Positions 44,895 to 55,383 of a stretch of 64,000 nucleotides of DNA are shown here, piece after piece; position 1 is the stretch's first letter; each line of letters opens with the position of its first letter. The translations under genes were made by a program, and so were the position numbers. The notes beneath the pieces were generated by a model. It had not been told where the DNA came from. It did no database searches and saw only the letters and a list, made by a program, of their open reading frames with translations. This DNA comes from Microbacterium sp. Clip185 (GTDB lineage: Bacteria; Actinomycetota; Actinomycetes; Actinomycetales; Microbacteriaceae): assembly GCF_028743715.1 (NCBI RefSeq), contig NZ_CP117996.1, forward strand, positions 1,488,001 to 1,552,000, in the 5' to 3' direction.

Positions 44895-46526
44895 TTACTT
44901 GTGGAGCGGGGCGTAGCGGAACTTGAACGAACCGTCGAGCACGGCGCCGTCCACGTCCTTGCCGACGACCGCGACCTGCGTACCCTGCAGCAGCGGCAGG
45001 GTCGACAGGTCCTTCGCGACGAGCTCCTGGATCTGCTCGATGTCCGACTGGCGCGCGGCCGCATCCGTCTCGGACGCCTGAGCCGTGATGAGCTCCTGCA
45101 CCGCGCTGTTGTCGTAGTGGTTCACGAGGAAGTTGTCCGCGGTGAAGAACGGCGTGAGGTAGTTATCCGCATCCGAGTAGTCGGGGAACCACCCCAGCTG
45201 ATACATCGGGTAGACGTCGGCGGTGCGGTCCTTGGAGTACTGCACCCACTCGGTCTGCGCGAGGTTGACGGTGAACAGGCCGCCTTCTTCCAGCTGCGAC
45301 TTGACCGCGGCGTACTCGTCACCCGAGGAGGGGCCGTAGTGGTCGCCGTTGTACTGGAGGTTCAGCGTGACCGGGGTCGAGACACCCGCGGCTTCGAGGG
45401 TCGCCTTCGCCTTGTCGAGGTCCGGCGCCCCCGCGCCGTCGCCGTAGAGCTCCTTGAGGGGCTCGGTGGCACCGGTCAGGCCCTGAGGAACGTAGGAGTA
45501 CAGCGGGGTGTAGGTGCCTTTGTAGACGTCCTCGCTCAGCGCCTGGCGGTCGACGAGATCGGCCATCGCCTGCCGCACCGCGAGTGACTTGGCCGGGTCG
45601 GCCTCGGATGTCGCGGCACCGAAGGGCATCGTGTCGAAGTTGAACACGATGTAGCGGATCTCGCCTCCGGGACCGTCCACGACCTTGACCGCGTCGTTCT
45701 TCGACAGGTCGTCCACGTCGGTGGCGGAGAGGCTGCGGAAGGCGACGTCGATGTTGCCGCCGGCGACGTCGAGCTTCAGGTTGGAGGAGTCGGCGTAGTA
45801 CTTGACCGTGACGCTGCTGTTCTCCGCGGCGCCCAGAGCGCCCTTGTAGTCGGGGTTCGGCTTGTAGGAGATGAGCTCGTTGATCTTGTACGAGTCGATG
45901 ACGTACTGACCGCCGAAGGCGTTTCCGGCGACGATGTCGTCGTCGCTGGTGAGCGCATCGGGGGAGAAGACCTCCTCGTCCACGATGGGGCCGGCGGGGC
46001 TGGAGAGGATCTGCTCCCACGTCTGGTCGTTGCCGTTCTTCAGAGTGAAGACGACGGTGGTGTCATCGGGCGCCTCGACGGAGGCGAGGTTGCCGAGGAG
46101 CGAGGAGGGGCCGTTCGGATCGGCGATCTTCAGCTGCCGGTCGAAGCTGAACTTCACATCCGACGACGTCAGCTTGTGACCGTTCGCGAACGTGAGGCCG
46201 TCCTTGAGCTTGACGGTGAACTCTGTCGGCGAGGTGAACTCGCCCGACTCGGCGATGTCCGGGGTGACATCGGCGGTGCCGTACTGACTGTTGAAGAGGA
46301 ACGGATACACCTGGTTCATGACCGCGAACGAGCCGTTGTCGTACGAGCCGGCCGGGTCGATGAAGGTGATCTTGTCGGTGGTGCCGACGATGAGGTCGCC
46401 ACCCGCGCCGCTTCCTGTCGACTCGCCGCCCCCGCCGCCGGAGCATGCGGCCAGCAGCACTGCCGTGCCGGCCAGAGCGGCGACTGCGAGGCCGACACGG
46501 CCGCGCCTGATGTGAACAAGAGACAT
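44895..46526 (-). CDS. Peptide ABC transporter substrate-binding lipoprotein (SBP family 5)
   Basis: 543-residue lipoprotein. The N-terminal signal (basic HIRRGRVG, then a hydrophobic core) ends in the lipobox LLAAC, with Cys about 28. The mature part has the family-5 features FTVKLKDGLTFANGHKLTSSDVKFSF and a C-terminal YPMYQLGWFPDYSDADNYL (motifs given in part: GLTFANGHKLTSSDVKF, QLGWFPDYSDADNYL). It binds peptides or similar solutes outside the membrane for the permeases that follow. The ligand is unknown. The ATG at 46526 begins the signal peptide. Confidence 0.93.
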   Translation of the reverse strand: MSLVHIRRGRVGLAVAALAGTAVLLAACSGGGGGESTGSGAGGDLIVGTTDKITFIDPAGSYDNGSFAVMNQVYPFLFNSQYGTADVTPDIAESGEFTSPTEFTVKLKDGLTFANGHKLTSSDVKFSFDRQLKIADPNGPSSLLGNLASVEAPDDTTVVFTLKNGNDQTWEQILSSPAGPIVDEEVFSPDALTSDDDIVAGNAFGGQYVIDSYKINELISYKPNPDYKGALGAAENSSVTVKYYADSSNLKLDVAGGNIDVAFRSLSATDVDDLSKNDAVKVVDGPGGEIRYIVFNFDTMPFGAATSEADPAKSLAVRQAMADLVDRQALSEDVYKGTYTPLYSYVPQGLTGATEPLKELYGDGAGAPDLDKAKATLEAAGVSTPVTLNLQYNGDHYGPSSGDEYAAVKSQLEEGGLFTVNLAQTEWVQYSKDRTADVYPMYQLGWFPDYSDADNYLTPFFTADNFLVNHYDNSAVQELITAQASETDAAARQSDIEQIQELVAKDLSTLPLLQGTQVAVVGKDVDGAVLDGSFKFRYAPLHK

Positions 46527-46782
46527 AGTGGTATCCCTGCTGTGAATGGTCGCCGGGCGCACTTCGCCCAGCGCATGCAGGTCATTCTCACCTGATGGTG
46601 GGGAAACACCCAGCAACATGGCGATCTTTTAACGCACACGAAACGCCTTCCGCGATGCTCCCTCGGTCAGCAGATCGCTCAGGTCGTTGCCTGAAGATCA
46701 TCGGTTGTGCCTGCGCCTAGACCACCGCTGAAGTCGTCGCAACCGCCCCCGGACGTGGCGTCTCCGAGCGCATGGTGGATGC

Positions 46783-47124
46783 ATGAGACGCATCACGTAC
46801 GCGGGCGAGAACGTTCTGACCACCGACGATGTGGCGCGCATCCTGGTGGAGCTGACGGCGGAGCTCGCCAAGCGCGGCGAAGCGGCCGCGGTGCGGATCC
46901 CCATCGATCCTGAGGGATCCGCCGAACTCGTGGTCGGTCTCGGCAACGACGTGCTCTCGGTGCCCATCGCATGGGAGGGCGATGATCCGGACTTCGACAG
47001 CTCGGAGCTCGAAGCGCACCTCGAGAGGGTGCGCCCGACGCCCGAGCGGCATCTCCGAGCAGTCGAGGGCTACAGCGACCCGGACGACGGATACGACCCC
47101 GACTACGACATCACCGAGGCCTGA
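46783..47124 (+). CDS. Hypothetical protein, acidic C-terminus
   Basis: 113-residue protein I cannot assign to a known family. It starts MRRITYAGENVLTTDDVARIL, cited as RITYAGENVLTTDDVAR, contains a strand-rich middle (AAVRIPIDPEGSAELVVGLG) and ends in an acidic tyrosine-rich tail, SDPDDGYDPDYDITEA. It is predicted soluble and cytoplasmic. GGTGGA lies a few bases before the ATG. It stands alone between the divergent peptide transporter and the convergent permease gene, whose stop is four bases away. Codon use is normal for the window, so it is likely a real gene. Confidence 0.65.
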   Translation: MRRITYAGENVLTTDDVARILVELTAELAKRGEAAAVRIPIDPEGSAELVVGLGNDVLSVPIAWEGDDPDFDSSELEAHLERVRPTPERHLRAVEGYSDPDDGYDPDYDITEA

Positions 47125-47128
47125 GAGA

Positions 47129-48283
47129 TCACCGCGACCACAGCAACGGCAGTGTGGCAAGCCCGACGACGAGGGGAGCGGCGAGCGCGCCCCAGAGGAT
47201 GAAGCGCCCCCACGACACCTCGATGCCCTCCGACTGCAGTCGCTCGTGCCACAGCAGAGTCGCCAGCGATGCCCACGGCGTGACGAGCGGACCGGCATTG
47301 ACGCCGATGAGCAGGGCGGCGAGATGAACGGGGGATGCGGCGACCGCCGGCTCGAGGGCCAGATACGCGGGCAGGTTGTTGATGACGTTCGCGCCGACCG
47401 TGCCTGCGCCGGCGACCGCGAAGGCGGCCCACGGCTCGTCCGAGGCATTCAGGACGGCCGACACCGGGTCCAGCAGACCGGCAGCATCCGCCGCGGAGGC
47501 GACCAGGAGCAGGCCGCTTGCGAACACGAGCAACTGCCAGGGGATGAGCCGCAGCGACAGCAGTCGCGGCGAGCGCCATGCGACGAATGCGACGAGCACG
47601 AGCGCCGCGGCCGTCGCGGGGATCCACGGCTCGAGGCCGGAGACCAGGAGCGGCAGCATGACCGCGACGATCACTCCGGCCGCGACCAGCAGCGCCCTGT
47701 CGGCGACCCGCGGCGATCCGGCGGGCGAGAAGCGTCCCCGCAGCCGACGACGGTCGCGCAGCCACAGCAGGACCACGGTGACGATCACGGCGATCAGCGC
47801 GGAAGGCCCGAGAAGCCCGATGAATGCTCCTGTGCCTCCCTCGAGATTGTGGGCGGCGAGCAGGTTGGTGAGGTTGGACACGGGAAGGAACAACGACGCC
47901 GTGTTGGCGAGCCAGACCGTGGCGAACGCGAACGGCAGCGGCGGAAGCCCGTTCGCCCTCGCGACGGCGACGACGACGGGGGTCAGCAGCACCGCGGTCG
48001 TGTCGAGGGAGAGGAAGGCGGTGGATACGAGTGCGAGCGCCACGACGAGCAGCCAGAGCACGATCGTGCGGCCTCGCGAGAGACGGGCCAGGAAGGCGCC
48101 CAGCACATCGAACAGGCCGACGCGGGTTGCGAGCTCGGCGACGACGGTGATCGCGGTGACGAAGCCGAGCACCGGCAGGATGCGCTCGGTCACCGCGACC
48201 GCCGCATCCGGGGGCAGGACGCCGAAAAGGACCGCGGCGATGCCGACCAGCAGCAGCGCGCCGCCGATGAGGGCCAGCTTCAC
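47129..48283 (-). CDS. SLC13/ArsB-type membrane permease
   Basis: 384-residue transporter of the ion transporter superfamily that includes ArsB and SLC13 permeases, with about ten hydrophobic helices. Family features are the first re-entrant region [35 protein letters not shown] and the second repeat [14 protein letters not shown], with a C-terminal [19 protein letters not shown]. The [18 protein letters not shown] segment is close to arsenite/antimonite permeases, but there is no ars regulator or reductase nearby, so the substrate is open. The GTG start begins the first helix. Confidence 0.85.
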   Translation of the reverse strand: MKLALIGGALLLVGIAAVLFGVLPPDAAVAVTERILPVLGFVTAITVVAELATRVGLFDVLGAFLARLSRGRTIVLWLLVVALALVSTAFLSLDTTAVLLTPVVVAVARANGLPPLPFAFATVWLANTASLFLPVSNLTNLLAAHNLEGGTGAFIGLLGPSALIAVIVTVVLLWLRDRRRLRGRFSPAGSPRVADRALLVAAGVIVAVMLPLLVSGLEPWIPATAAALVLVAFVAWRSPRLLSLRLIPWQLLVFASGLLLVASAADAAGLLDPVSAVLNASDEPWAAFAVAGAGTVGANVINNLPAYLALEPAVAASPVHLAALLIGVNAGPLVTPWASLATLLWHERLQSEGIEVSWGRFILWGALAAPLVVGLATLPLLWSR

Positions 48284-48347
48284 GACACCATCTTGCCGCC
48301 TCGCAAGCTCGATAGGATCGATTGAGACCCACTTCAGGAGCGTCCTT

Positions 48348-50354
48348 TTGACTGATCTGACCCCGGCAGCCGTCGCCTACCCCGCAGACGGATTCGCCCT
48401 CTTCCCCGACCGCTCCGTCATCGCGTTGCGCGTGAACGGCGAACTGAAGGACCTCGCGACGACCGTCGACGACTCCGATGTCGTCGAGCCGATCACGATC
48501 TCGTCCGAGGACGGCCTCGCCATCCTCCGGCACTCGACGGCGCACGTGCTGGCACAGGCGGTGCAGCGGATCAAGCCGCAGACGAACCTGGGCATCGGGC
48601 CGCCGGTCACGGACGGCTTCTACTACGACTTCGGCACCGACACCCCGTTCACCCCGGAGGACGTCAGGGCCATCAAGAAGGAGATGGAGCGGATCGTCCG
48701 CGAGAACCAGCGCTTCGCGCGTCGGGTCGTGACCGACGACGAGGCGCGCGCGGAGCTCGCCGATGAGCCCTTCAAGCTCGAGCTGATCGGGCTGAAGGGC
48801 GGCAAGAAGGAGGCGGCCGAGGGGGCGTCAGTCGAGGTCGGTGCGGGCGAGCTCACGATCTACGACAACGTGAACCGAGACGGCGAGACCGTCTGGAAGG
48901 ACCTCTGCCGCGGACCCCACGTGCCGAGCACCCGCGTCATCGGCAACGGGTGGGACCTGCAGCGCATCGCGGGTGCCTACTGGCGCGGCAGCGAGAAGAA
49001 TCCGCAGCTGCAGCGCATCTACGGCACCGCGTGGGCCACGAAGGACGATCTGCGCGCGTATCAGCACCGGCTGGAGGAGGCCGCGAAGCGCGACCACCGC
49101 AAGCTCGGCAAGGAACTGGACCTGTTCTCGTTCCCCGACGAGATCGGCTCCGGGCTCAGCGTGTGGCACCCCAAAGGCGGGATCGTCCGCGGCGAGATGG
49201 AGCAGCACGCCCGGCGTCGGCACGTGGAGGGCGGTTACACCTACGTCTACACGCCGCACATCTCGAAGGAAGACCTCTTCATCACCTCGAACCACTTGGT
49301 GACCTACCGGGAGGGAATGTTCCCCCCGATTACCATGGACGAGGAGCGCGACGCAGAAGGCAACATCACCAAGGTCGGTCAGGAGTACTACCTGAAGCCG
49401 ATGAACTGCCCGATGCACATCCTGATCTACAAGGAGCGCGGTCGCAGCTACCGCGACTTGCCGATGCGTCTCGCGGAGAACGGTACGGTCTACCGCAACG
49501 AGCTTTCGGGAGCGTTGCACGGCCTCACGCGCGTGCGCGGGTTCACCCAGGACGACTCCCACCTGTTCGTGACCCCGGAGCAGCTGGAGTCGGAGGCGAC
49601 CCGGGTGCTGGAGTTCGTCATCTCGATGCTGCGCGACTTCGGCCTCGAGGACTTCGAGCTCGAGCTGTCGATGCGCGACGACGAGAAGTCGAAGTGGATC
49701 GGTTCGGACGAGTTCTGGGAGTACTCCACGAATGCGTTGCGCAACGTCGCCATGGCGAGCGGCCTGAAGCTCACCGAGGTGCCGGGCGAGGCCGCGTTCT
49801 ACGGGCCGAAGATCGACCTCAAGACGCGCGACGCGATCGGCCGGACGTGGCAGTTGTCGACCGTGCAGGTCGACCCGAACCTCCCCGAGCGCTTCGGCCT
49901 GGAGTACACCGGTCCCGACGGTGAGAAGCACCGCCCGATCATGATCCACCGAGCGCTCTTCGGTTCGATCGAGCGCTTCTTCGCCATCCTGCTCGAGCAC
50001 TACGCGGGTGCGTTCCCGGTGTGGCTCTCGCCCGTGCAGGTGGTGGGCATCCCGGTCGCCGAGCAGTTCGCGGACTACCTGGACGGCATCGTCGACCGGC
50101 TCAAGGTGTCGGGCGTCCGGGCGGAGGTCGATCACTCCGACGACCGGATGCAGAAGAAGATCCGCACGCACACCACGCAGAAGGTTCCGATCCAGCTGAT
50201 CGCGGGGGAGCAGGACCGTAGCGCCGGCACCGTGTCCTTCCGCTTCCGTGACGGAACGCAGACCAACGGGATCCCCGTCGACGACGCGATCGCGATGATC
50301 CAGCGGGCGATCGCCGAGAAGAGCCTCGTCAACACCGCGGCGGACCTCGCGTGA
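48348..50354 (+). CDS. thrS: Threonyl-tRNA synthetase
   Basis: 668-residue class II synthetase that charges tRNA-Thr. Domains in order: a TGS domain (about 1-70), the SAD editing-associated domain ([14 protein letters not shown], and CRGPHVPST), the catalytic core with [10 protein letters not shown] (zinc Cys), [18 protein letters not shown] (motif 2) and [18 protein letters not shown] (motif 3), and the anticodon-binding domain. The TTG start at 48348 is chosen for the AGGAG eight bases upstream and the TGS start. TAGGAT at 48313-48318 may be the -10. It overlaps the HIT gene by four bases. Confidence 0.96.
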   Translation: MTDLTPAAVAYPADGFALFPDRSVIALRVNGELKDLATTVDDSDVVEPITISSEDGLAILRHSTAHVLAQAVQRIKPQTNLGIGPPVTDGFYYDFGTDTPFTPEDVRAIKKEMERIVRENQRFARRVVTDDEARAELADEPFKLELIGLKGGKKEAAEGASVEVGAGELTIYDNVNRDGETVWKDLCRGPHVPSTRVIGNGWDLQRIAGAYWRGSEKNPQLQRIYGTAWATKDDLRAYQHRLEEAAKRDHRKLGKELDLFSFPDEIGSGLSVWHPKGGIVRGEMEQHARRRHVEGGYTYVYTPHISKEDLFITSNHLVTYREGMFPPITMDEERDAEGNITKVGQEYYLKPMNCPMHILIYKERGRSYRDLPMRLAENGTVYRNELSGALHGLTRVRGFTQDDSHLFVTPEQLESEATRVLEFVISMLRDFGLEDFELELSMRDDEKSKWIGSDEFWEYSTNALRNVAMASGLKLTEVPGEAAFYGPKIDLKTRDAIGRTWQLSTVQVDPNLPERFGLEYTGPDGEKHRPIMIHRALFGSIERFFAILLEHYAGAFPVWLSPVQVVGIPVAEQFADYLDGIVDRLKVSGVRAEVDHSDDRMQKKIRTHTTQKVPIQLIAGEQDRSAGTVSFRFRDGTQTNGIPVDDAIAMIQRAIAEKSLVNTAADLA

Positions 50355-50908
50355 CGACCGAGCCGGAGCAGACGGATGCGGCGCTGATCGCCGCATCCGA
50401 TCTGCCCGGCGTGCCGGATGAGTTCCAGCGGCTGTGGACTCCGCACCGGATGGCGTACATCCAGGCGGGGCCGGAGCCGCACTCCGAGCAGTGCCCGTTC
50501 TGTGCCGCGCCCCACAAGAGCGATGAGGACGGACTCATCGTGCATCGCGGAGCCCGCGCGTACGTCCTGTTGAATCTGTTCCCGTACAACTCGGGTCATC
50601 TGCTGGTGTGCCCGTATCGTCACATCCCCACCTACGATCAGGCGGATGCGGACGAGGTCGCCGAGATCGGTGCGCTCACCCAGACCGCGATGCGCGTGCT
50701 GCGCGAGACGTCCCGGTGCGACGGGTTCAACATCGGCATGAATCAGGGCGCCGTCGCCGGTGCGGGGGTGGCGGGTCATCTCCACCAGCACGTCGTTCCG
50801 CGGTGGGCCACCGACGCCAACTTCTTCCCGATCATCGCGCGCACCAAGGCGTTGCCGCAGTTGCTCGGCGACGTGCGTCGTTCGCTCGCGGACGCATGGC
50901 CGCTCTGA
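50351..50908 (+). CDS. HIT family protein (Ap4A phosphorylase-like)
   Basis: 185-residue histidine-triad protein. The triad is [10 protein letters not shown] (H-x-H-x-H), preceded by the zinc-type CPFC and [19 protein letters not shown], which are typical of mycobacterial Rv2613c-like Ap4A phosphorylases. Such enzymes degrade diadenosine tetraphosphate, a by-product of aminoacyl-tRNA synthetases, fitting its overlap with thrS (GTGA). The exact substrate is inferred. The same thrS-HIT pair occurs in mycobacteria. Confidence 0.92.
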   Translation: MTTEPEQTDAALIAASDLPGVPDEFQRLWTPHRMAYIQAGPEPHSEQCPFCAAPHKSDEDGLIVHRGARAYVLLNLFPYNSGHLLVCPYRHIPTYDQADADEVAEIGALTQTAMRVLRETSRCDGFNIGMNQGAVAGAGVAGHLHQHVVPRWATDANFFPIIARTKALPQLLGDVRRSLADAWPL

Positions 50909-50989
50909 ACGTTCTCCACAAGCCCCCGGCGTGAGCCGTGACCTGTCGATAACGTGGCGGGCATCGTTCCACGAGCCCGGGGGTCTCTC

Positions 50990-51562
50990 ATGCGCACACG
51001 TTCCGTCCGTCTCATCGCACCCGTGTTGCTGTTCGCACTGATACCGCTGGCGGGGTGCCAGTTCACTCCGCTGCCCTCATCCAGCGAGCCGGGGGAGGCG
51101 CTGGCGCCTTCGGAGGACCCGACGCCGAGCGCGGGCGATTCGGGTGACGACGATCTGATCGACGGTGACGTCTTTGCCGAACGCGATGCGTTCTTCGAGG
51201 CGCAGCAGCAGGTTCCCGGCGACCCGATGCTCACGCCCAAAACGCCCGAGCAGCAGGAGTTCATCGCGCAGCAGCGCGCCTACACCGAGTCCCAGGGCGG
51301 CACCTGGTCACCCGAGCTCGAGAGCATCACCCTCGCTCTCGCGCTCGACGCGTGCGAGACCTCGATCCTCAACGGTCACCAGGTCGACGACATGTTGTAC
51401 GCGACACACGTGGCCACGTCGCCGCTGATCTCCGCACTCACGAACGGCGATCCGACGACCGAGCGCAACGTCACCAGCATCATGGTCTTCGGAACAGGGT
51501 TCCTCTGTCCGGCAGACGCTCCGCAGTGGGAGAGCGCCTTCCGCGCCGCCACGGGCGGCTGA
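50990..51562 (+). CDS. Lipoprotein of unknown function (DUF732-like region not confirmed)
   Basis: 190-residue exported protein. The signal peptide (basic RTRSVR, hydrophobic core) ends in the lipobox IPLAGC, with Cys about 23. A Ser/Pro/Asp-rich linker of about 40 residues follows. The C-terminal domain shows GGTWSPELESITLALALDACETSI and VFGTGFLCPADAPQWESAF (seen in parts), with two Cys about 65 residues apart that may pair. I do not recognise a function. It converges with pdxY, with six bases between stops. Confidence 0.75.
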   Translation: MRTRSVRLIAPVLLFALIPLAGCQFTPLPSSSEPGEALAPSEDPTPSAGDSGDDDLIDGDVFAERDAFFEAQQQVPGDPMLTPKTPEQQEFIAQQRAYTESQGGTWSPELESITLALALDACETSILNGHQVDDMLYATHVATSPLISALTNGDPTTERNVTSIMVFGTGFLCPADAPQWESAFRAATGG

Positions 51563-51568
51563 GGCGAG

Positions 51569-52420
51569 TCAGCGCACCTGGCGCACGGCGAACTGCATGC
51601 GCGGGTTCGCGTAGGCCTCCTGCGACTCCACGAGCTGGAGCTCGCGCTCGCCCGAGCGGTGCGTCGCCTCGAGCAGATCGAACACACTGGATGCGGTGCG
51701 TGCCAGGGCATCGGCGGCGTTCCCGGTGCGCGTGTAGTGCGCCGTGAACAGCGCGGCGGTGACGTCGCCCGATCCGTTCGCCTTCATCGGCAGCAGGGGG
51801 GTGGTCACGATCCATGCGCCCAGGGGAGTCACGGCCATCATCTCGATCGTGCCTTCCTCGCGGTCCGGACGCTCGACGCTCGTGACGAGGATCGTGCCCG
51901 GCCCCATCGCGCGGGCTGCGTCCGCGGAGGCGAGGGTCTCCTCGATCGTGTGCGGATCGGTGCCGGTGAGAAAGCCCAGTTCGAACTGATTGGGCGTGAT
52001 GATGTCCGCCACCGGCACGACCTTCTCGCGGAGCAGCTCGGGGATGGCGGGGGCGACGAAACAGCCGGACTTGGCGTTGCCCATGACGGGGTCGCACGCG
52101 TAGACGGCGTTCGGATTGGCTGCCTTCACGCGCGCCACCGTCTCCACGATGACATCGGCGATGCCCTCTGAGCCCTGGTACCCGGACAGGACGACGTCGA
52201 TCTTGTCGAAGACCCCGCGCTCCTCGATTCCCGTGATGACCTCACGCACGTCATCCGGCGCGATGAGCGGACCTCGCCAGGCGCCGTAGCCGGTGTGGTT
52301 CGAGAAGTTCACGGTGTACACCGGCAGAACCTCGACGCCGATGCGCTGCAGGGGGAACACCGCGGCGGAATTGCCGACGTGTCCGTAGGCGACGGCGGAC
52401 TGGATCGAAAGTACCTTCAC
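51569..52420 (-). CDS. pdxY: Pyridoxal kinase PdxY
   Basis: 283-residue ribokinase-family enzyme that phosphorylates pyridoxal with ATP in vitamin B6 salvage. It shows the N-terminal substrate region SIQSAVAYGHVGNSAA, VNFSNHTGYG, YACDPVMGNAKSGCFV, ITPNQFELGFLTG and the anion-hole/catalytic segment PMKANGSGDVTAALF with the base Asp. The GTG start at 52420 begins the conserved start VKVLSIQS. It lies seven bases after the pdxR stop, so the two are probably co-transcribed. Confidence 0.94.
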   Translation of the reverse strand: MKVLSIQSAVAYGHVGNSAAVFPLQRIGVEVLPVYTVNFSNHTGYGAWRGPLIAPDDVREVITGIEERGVFDKIDVVLSGYQGSEGIADVIVETVARVKAANPNAVYACDPVMGNAKSGCFVAPAIPELLREKVVPVADIITPNQFELGFLTGTDPHTIEETLASADAARAMGPGTILVTSVERPDREEGTIEMMAVTPLGAWIVTTPLLPMKANGSGDVTAALFTAHYTRTGNAADALARTASSVFDLLEATHRSGERELQLVESQEAYANPRMQFAVRQVR

Positions 52421-52427
52421 AGCGGAG

Positions 52428-53774
52428 TCATCCCATCTTCGAGGTGGCGGCGACCGCATCCACGGCCGCGACGAGGTCGACGATGAGCCGGTCGGCGTCG
52501 TCGTCGGAGAGGTCATGCACGGTCAGTCGCAGGAAGTGCGTCGCTCGCGCGTCGGCGAGCACGAACTCGTCGCCGGTGCGCGCGAGCCAGCCGCGTCGCA
52601 TGAGCTGTTCGGCGACGGCGCGGGCGGACACGCCGAGCGGGACCCACAGGTTGAGCCCGTCGCCCGACTCGATGTCCATCCCGTGCTCCCGCGCGCGCTC
52701 AGCGAAGGCGCGGTTGCGGTCTGTGTAGTGCCGCCCGGTCGCCCGGATGCCGTCCCGGACCGCGTCGTCTGCGAGCAGAGCCACGGCGAGCCGCTGCAGG
52801 AGATGACTGACCCAGGTGGTGCCGGGGCTGAGCCGGAGAGCGAGTCGGTCCGCCGTCTCGGGATCAGAGGCGGCGACGGCCAGGCACATGTCGGGCCCGA
52901 GGAACTTCGACACCGACCGCACGAGAGCCCAGCGCCGGTGAGCGCTCCCGATGATCGAGTGATAAGGCTGCGTGGACAGGAGCGAGAAATGGTCGTCCTC
53001 GATGATCAGGACGTACGGATGGTTCTCCAGCACCGCGCGCAGCTCGGCGGCGCGGCGCGCGCTCAGACTGGCTCCGGTCGGATTCTGGGCGCGTGGCGTG
53101 CAGACGATCGCGCGGACACCGGCCGCGAGTGCCGCGCGAAGCCCGTCCACCGTCATCCCCTCGGCGTCAACGGGAACCGGAACAGCACGATAGCCGCCGA
53201 GACGCACGGTGTGGATGCTGGCCAGGAAGCACGGGTCCTCGAGTGCGACGGCGTCGTCTCTGGTCAGCGCCTGTGCCAGCAGGCGCTCCACGGCGTCGAC
53301 CGCGCCGCTGGTGATCGTCAAGCGCACTGTCGCGGGCGCAACGTCGGCGCTCACCCAATCGCGCGCCCATTTCTCGAGCGCAGGGTCGATCACCGGCTCG
53401 CCGTAGAGCACCGGTCGGCGGGCGATGCGCGTCAGCGCCGGCACCGCATCGGGGATGCGGTCGGGGTCGGGGTTCCCGGTGCCCACGTCGCGGAGTACGG
53501 TGCCGGCGGCGAAGCCCTCTTGTGCGACAGGCGCGGCCTCCGCCACGAGCGTGCCGCCGCGGCCGCGGGTGACGACGGTGCCCGCCTGGGTGAGCAGTCG
53601 ATACGCCGCCGCGACGGTGTTGCGGTTGACATCGAGCGACTCGGCGAGCGCCCGCACAGGGGGAAGCGATTCTCCGGGGGCGAGCTCGCCGCGCTCGACG
53701 AGCGCGCGGACGCTGTCGGCGATCTCGGCGGCCGAGGAGCCGCGGATCGCGGAGCGCGTGTCGGACAGAGACAT
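52428..53774 (-). CDS. pdxR: MocR/PdxR-type regulator (GntR helix-turn-helix fused to aminotransferase domain)
   Basis: 448-residue PLP-sensing transcription regulator. Residues about 10-75 form a GntR winged helix (SLPPVRALAESLDVNRNTVAAAYRLL, cited as ALAESLDVNRNTVAAAYR), and about 110-448 a fold-type-I aminotransferase domain with CTPRAQNPTGASL and the PLP Lys in VRSVSKFLGPDM. Such regulators activate pdxST when PLP is low. The neighbours support this role: pdxS and pdxT lie divergently, pdxY downstream. TAGACT ends seven bases before the ATG, so its transcript may be leaderless. Confidence 0.92.
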   Translation of the reverse strand: MSLSDTRSAIRGSSAAEIADSVRALVERGELAPGESLPPVRALAESLDVNRNTVAAAYRLLTQAGTVVTRGRGGTLVAEAAPVAQEGFAAGTVLRDVGTGNPDPDRIPDAVPALTRIARRPVLYGEPVIDPALEKWARDWVSADVAPATVRLTITSGAVDAVERLLAQALTRDDAVALEDPCFLASIHTVRLGGYRAVPVPVDAEGMTVDGLRAALAAGVRAIVCTPRAQNPTGASLSARRAAELRAVLENHPYVLIIEDDHFSLLSTQPYHSIIGSAHRRWALVRSVSKFLGPDMCLAVAASDPETADRLALRLSPGTTWVSHLLQRLAVALLADDAVRDGIRATGRHYTDRNRAFAERAREHGMDIESGDGLNLWVPLGVSARAVAEQLMRRGWLARTGDEFVLADARATHFLRLTVHDLSDDDADRLIVDLVAAVDAVAATSKMG

Positions 53775-53781
53775 CTCGTCG

Positions 53782-53787
53782 AGTCTA
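53782..53787 (-). promoter_or_regulatory. Leaderless -10 element of pdxR
   Basis: TAGACT on the minus strand, seven bases before the pdxR ATG, in a region without a clear ribosome site. Confidence 0.45.
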
Positions 53788-53792
53788 CGCCG

Positions 53793-53820
53793 TAGGACAT
53801 GATACTTTCTGGCCTATGAC
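53793..53820. promoter_or_regulatory. Candidate PdxR operator (direct repeat)
   Basis: On the minus strand GTCATA (53815-53820) and GTCCTA (53793-53798) form a direct repeat with 22 bases between starts, two turns of the helix. MocR-type regulators bind such repeats between divergent genes. It lies 6 bases from the pdxR -10 and 40 bases before pdxS. Confidence 0.45.
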
Positions 53821-53859
53821 AAAAAGCCGCGCATCGCGGCGGCGACGAAGGAGCCCTCG

Positions 53860-54750
53860 ATGACCGATTCCCTCACCGGTTCCACCCGCGTCAAGCGCGG
53901 ACTGGCTGAGATGCTGAAGGGCGGGGTGATCATGGACGTGGTCACCGCCGAGCAGGCCCGCATCGCGGAGGACGCCGGAGCGGTCGCCGTCATGGCGCTC
54001 GAGCGCGTGCCCGCCGACATCCGCGCGCAGGGCGGCGTGGCGCGGATGAGCGATCCGGACCTGATCGACGAGATCATCGCCGCGGTGTCCATCCCCGTCA
54101 TGGCGAAGGCGCGGATCGGTCATGTGGTCGAGGCTCAGGTCCTGCAGGCGCTCGGTGTGGACTATGTCGACGAGTCGGAGGTGCTCTCGCCCGCGGACTA
54201 CGTGAACCACATCGACAAGTGGGGATTCACCGTTCCCTTCGTGTGCGGCGCCACGAACCTCGGTGAAGCCCTGCGTCGGATCACCGAGGGCGCGGCGATG
54301 ATCCGTTCCAAGGGAGAGGCCGGCACCGGCGACGTCTCTGAGGCCACGAAGCACATCCGCACGATCCGCGGCGAGATCGCGGCTCTCGGCGCGAAGAGCG
54401 CCGACGAGCTGTACGTCGCGGCCAAGGAGCTCCAGGCGCCTTACGAGCTCGTGGCCGAGGTGGCCCGCACGGGCGCGCTGCCGGTCGTGCTGTTCACGGC
54501 GGGCGGCGTCGCGACGCCTGCCGATGCCGCCTTCATGATGCAGCTGGGAGCCGACGGCGTCTTCGTGGGCTCCGGGATCTTCAAGTCCGGCAATCCCGCG
54601 CAGCGTGCTGCCGCCATCGTGAAGGCGACCACGTTCTTCGACGATCCCGCCGTCATCGCCGAGGCCTCGCGCGGGCTCGGCGAGGCGATGGTCGGTATCA
54701 ACGTGGCCGACCTCCCCGCACCGCACCGCCTCGCCGACCGTGGGTGGTGA
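53860..54750 (+). CDS. pdxS: Pyridoxal 5'-phosphate synthase subunit PdxS
   Basis: 296-residue PLP synthase lyase subunit, which builds PLP from ribose 5-phosphate, glyceraldehyde 3-phosphate and ammonia supplied by PdxT. The beta-barrel features are [19 protein letters not shown], seen as [35 protein letters not shown], the catalytic Lys in [10 protein letters not shown] and the second Lys in [12 protein letters not shown], with [19 protein letters not shown] lies eight bases upstream of the ATG. It overlaps pdxT by eleven bases. Confidence 0.97.
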   Translation: MTDSLTGSTRVKRGLAEMLKGGVIMDVVTAEQARIAEDAGAVAVMALERVPADIRAQGGVARMSDPDLIDEIIAAVSIPVMAKARIGHVVEAQVLQALGVDYVDESEVLSPADYVNHIDKWGFTVPFVCGATNLGEALRRITEGAAMIRSKGEAGTGDVSEATKHIRTIRGEIAALGAKSADELYVAAKELQAPYELVAEVARTGALPVVLFTAGGVATPADAAFMMQLGADGVFVGSGIFKSGNPAQRAAAIVKATTFFDDPAVIAEASRGLGEAMVGINVADLPAPHRLADRGW

Positions 54751-55342
54751 CGCTCCCCGAATCGGGGTCCTCGCCCTCCAGGGCGACGTCCGCGAGCACG
54801 TCCGCATCCTCCGCCTGCTCGGCGCGGGGGTGCGGACGGTTCGCCGACCCGCCGAGCTCGCCGAGGTCGACGGTCTGGTGATTCCCGGCGGAGAGTCGAG
54901 CGTGATCGACAAGCTGAGCCGCGCGTTCGGGATGCGCGACCCGCTACGCCGGACGATCGCAGACGGGCTGCCGGTGTACGGGACGTGTGCAGGGCTCATC
55001 CTGCTCGCCGACGAAGTGCTCGACGGGCTGCCGGGGCAGGAGAGCTTCGGCGGGCTGGATGTGGCCGTGCGGCGCAATGCGTTCGGCTCGCAGCTCGATT
55101 CGTTCGAGAGCGACCTGCACGTCGAGGTGTTCGGTGAGCCGCCGGTGAAGGCCGTCTTCATCCGGGCCCCCGTGGTCGAACGGGTGGGCGCAGGCGTCGA
55201 GATCCTGGCCACCCTGGACGACGGCCGGGTGGTGGCCGTGGAGCAGGGCAACCTGCTGGGGACCTCGTTCCACCCCGAGGTCTCGGACGAGACGCGGTTC
55301 CACGAACGGCTCCTCGAGCGGGTCCGTGCGCGGCTGAACTAA
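54740..55342 (+). CDS. pdxT: Pyridoxal 5'-phosphate synthase glutaminase subunit PdxT
   Basis: 200-residue class I glutaminase that delivers ammonia to PdxS. It keeps the full triad: the nucleophile Cys in [12 protein letters not shown], and the His and Glu in [22 protein letters not shown] is the oxyanion-region motif of the family. It provides a useful contrast with the GatD-like protein at 7409-8155, which has lost these residues. The GTG start lies within the pdxS 3' end. Confidence 0.96.
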   Translation: MGGDAPRIGVLALQGDVREHVRILRLLGAGVRTVRRPAELAEVDGLVIPGGESSVIDKLSRAFGMRDPLRRTIADGLPVYGTCAGLILLADEVLDGLPGQESFGGLDVAVRRNAFGSQLDSFESDLHVEVFGEPPVKAVFIRAPVVERVGAGVEILATLDDGRVVAVEQGNLLGTSFHPEVSDETRFHERLLERVRARLN

Positions 55343-55345
55343 GAT
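55340..55345 (+). promoter_or_regulatory. Candidate yebC -10 overlapping the pdxT stop codon
   Basis: TAAGAT, whose first three bases are the TAA stop of pdxT. The yebC start is 38 bases downstream. Confidence 0.4.
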
Positions 55346-55383
55346 CGACGCTGGACTTTCCAGCCGCTGAACACGGGAGACTC

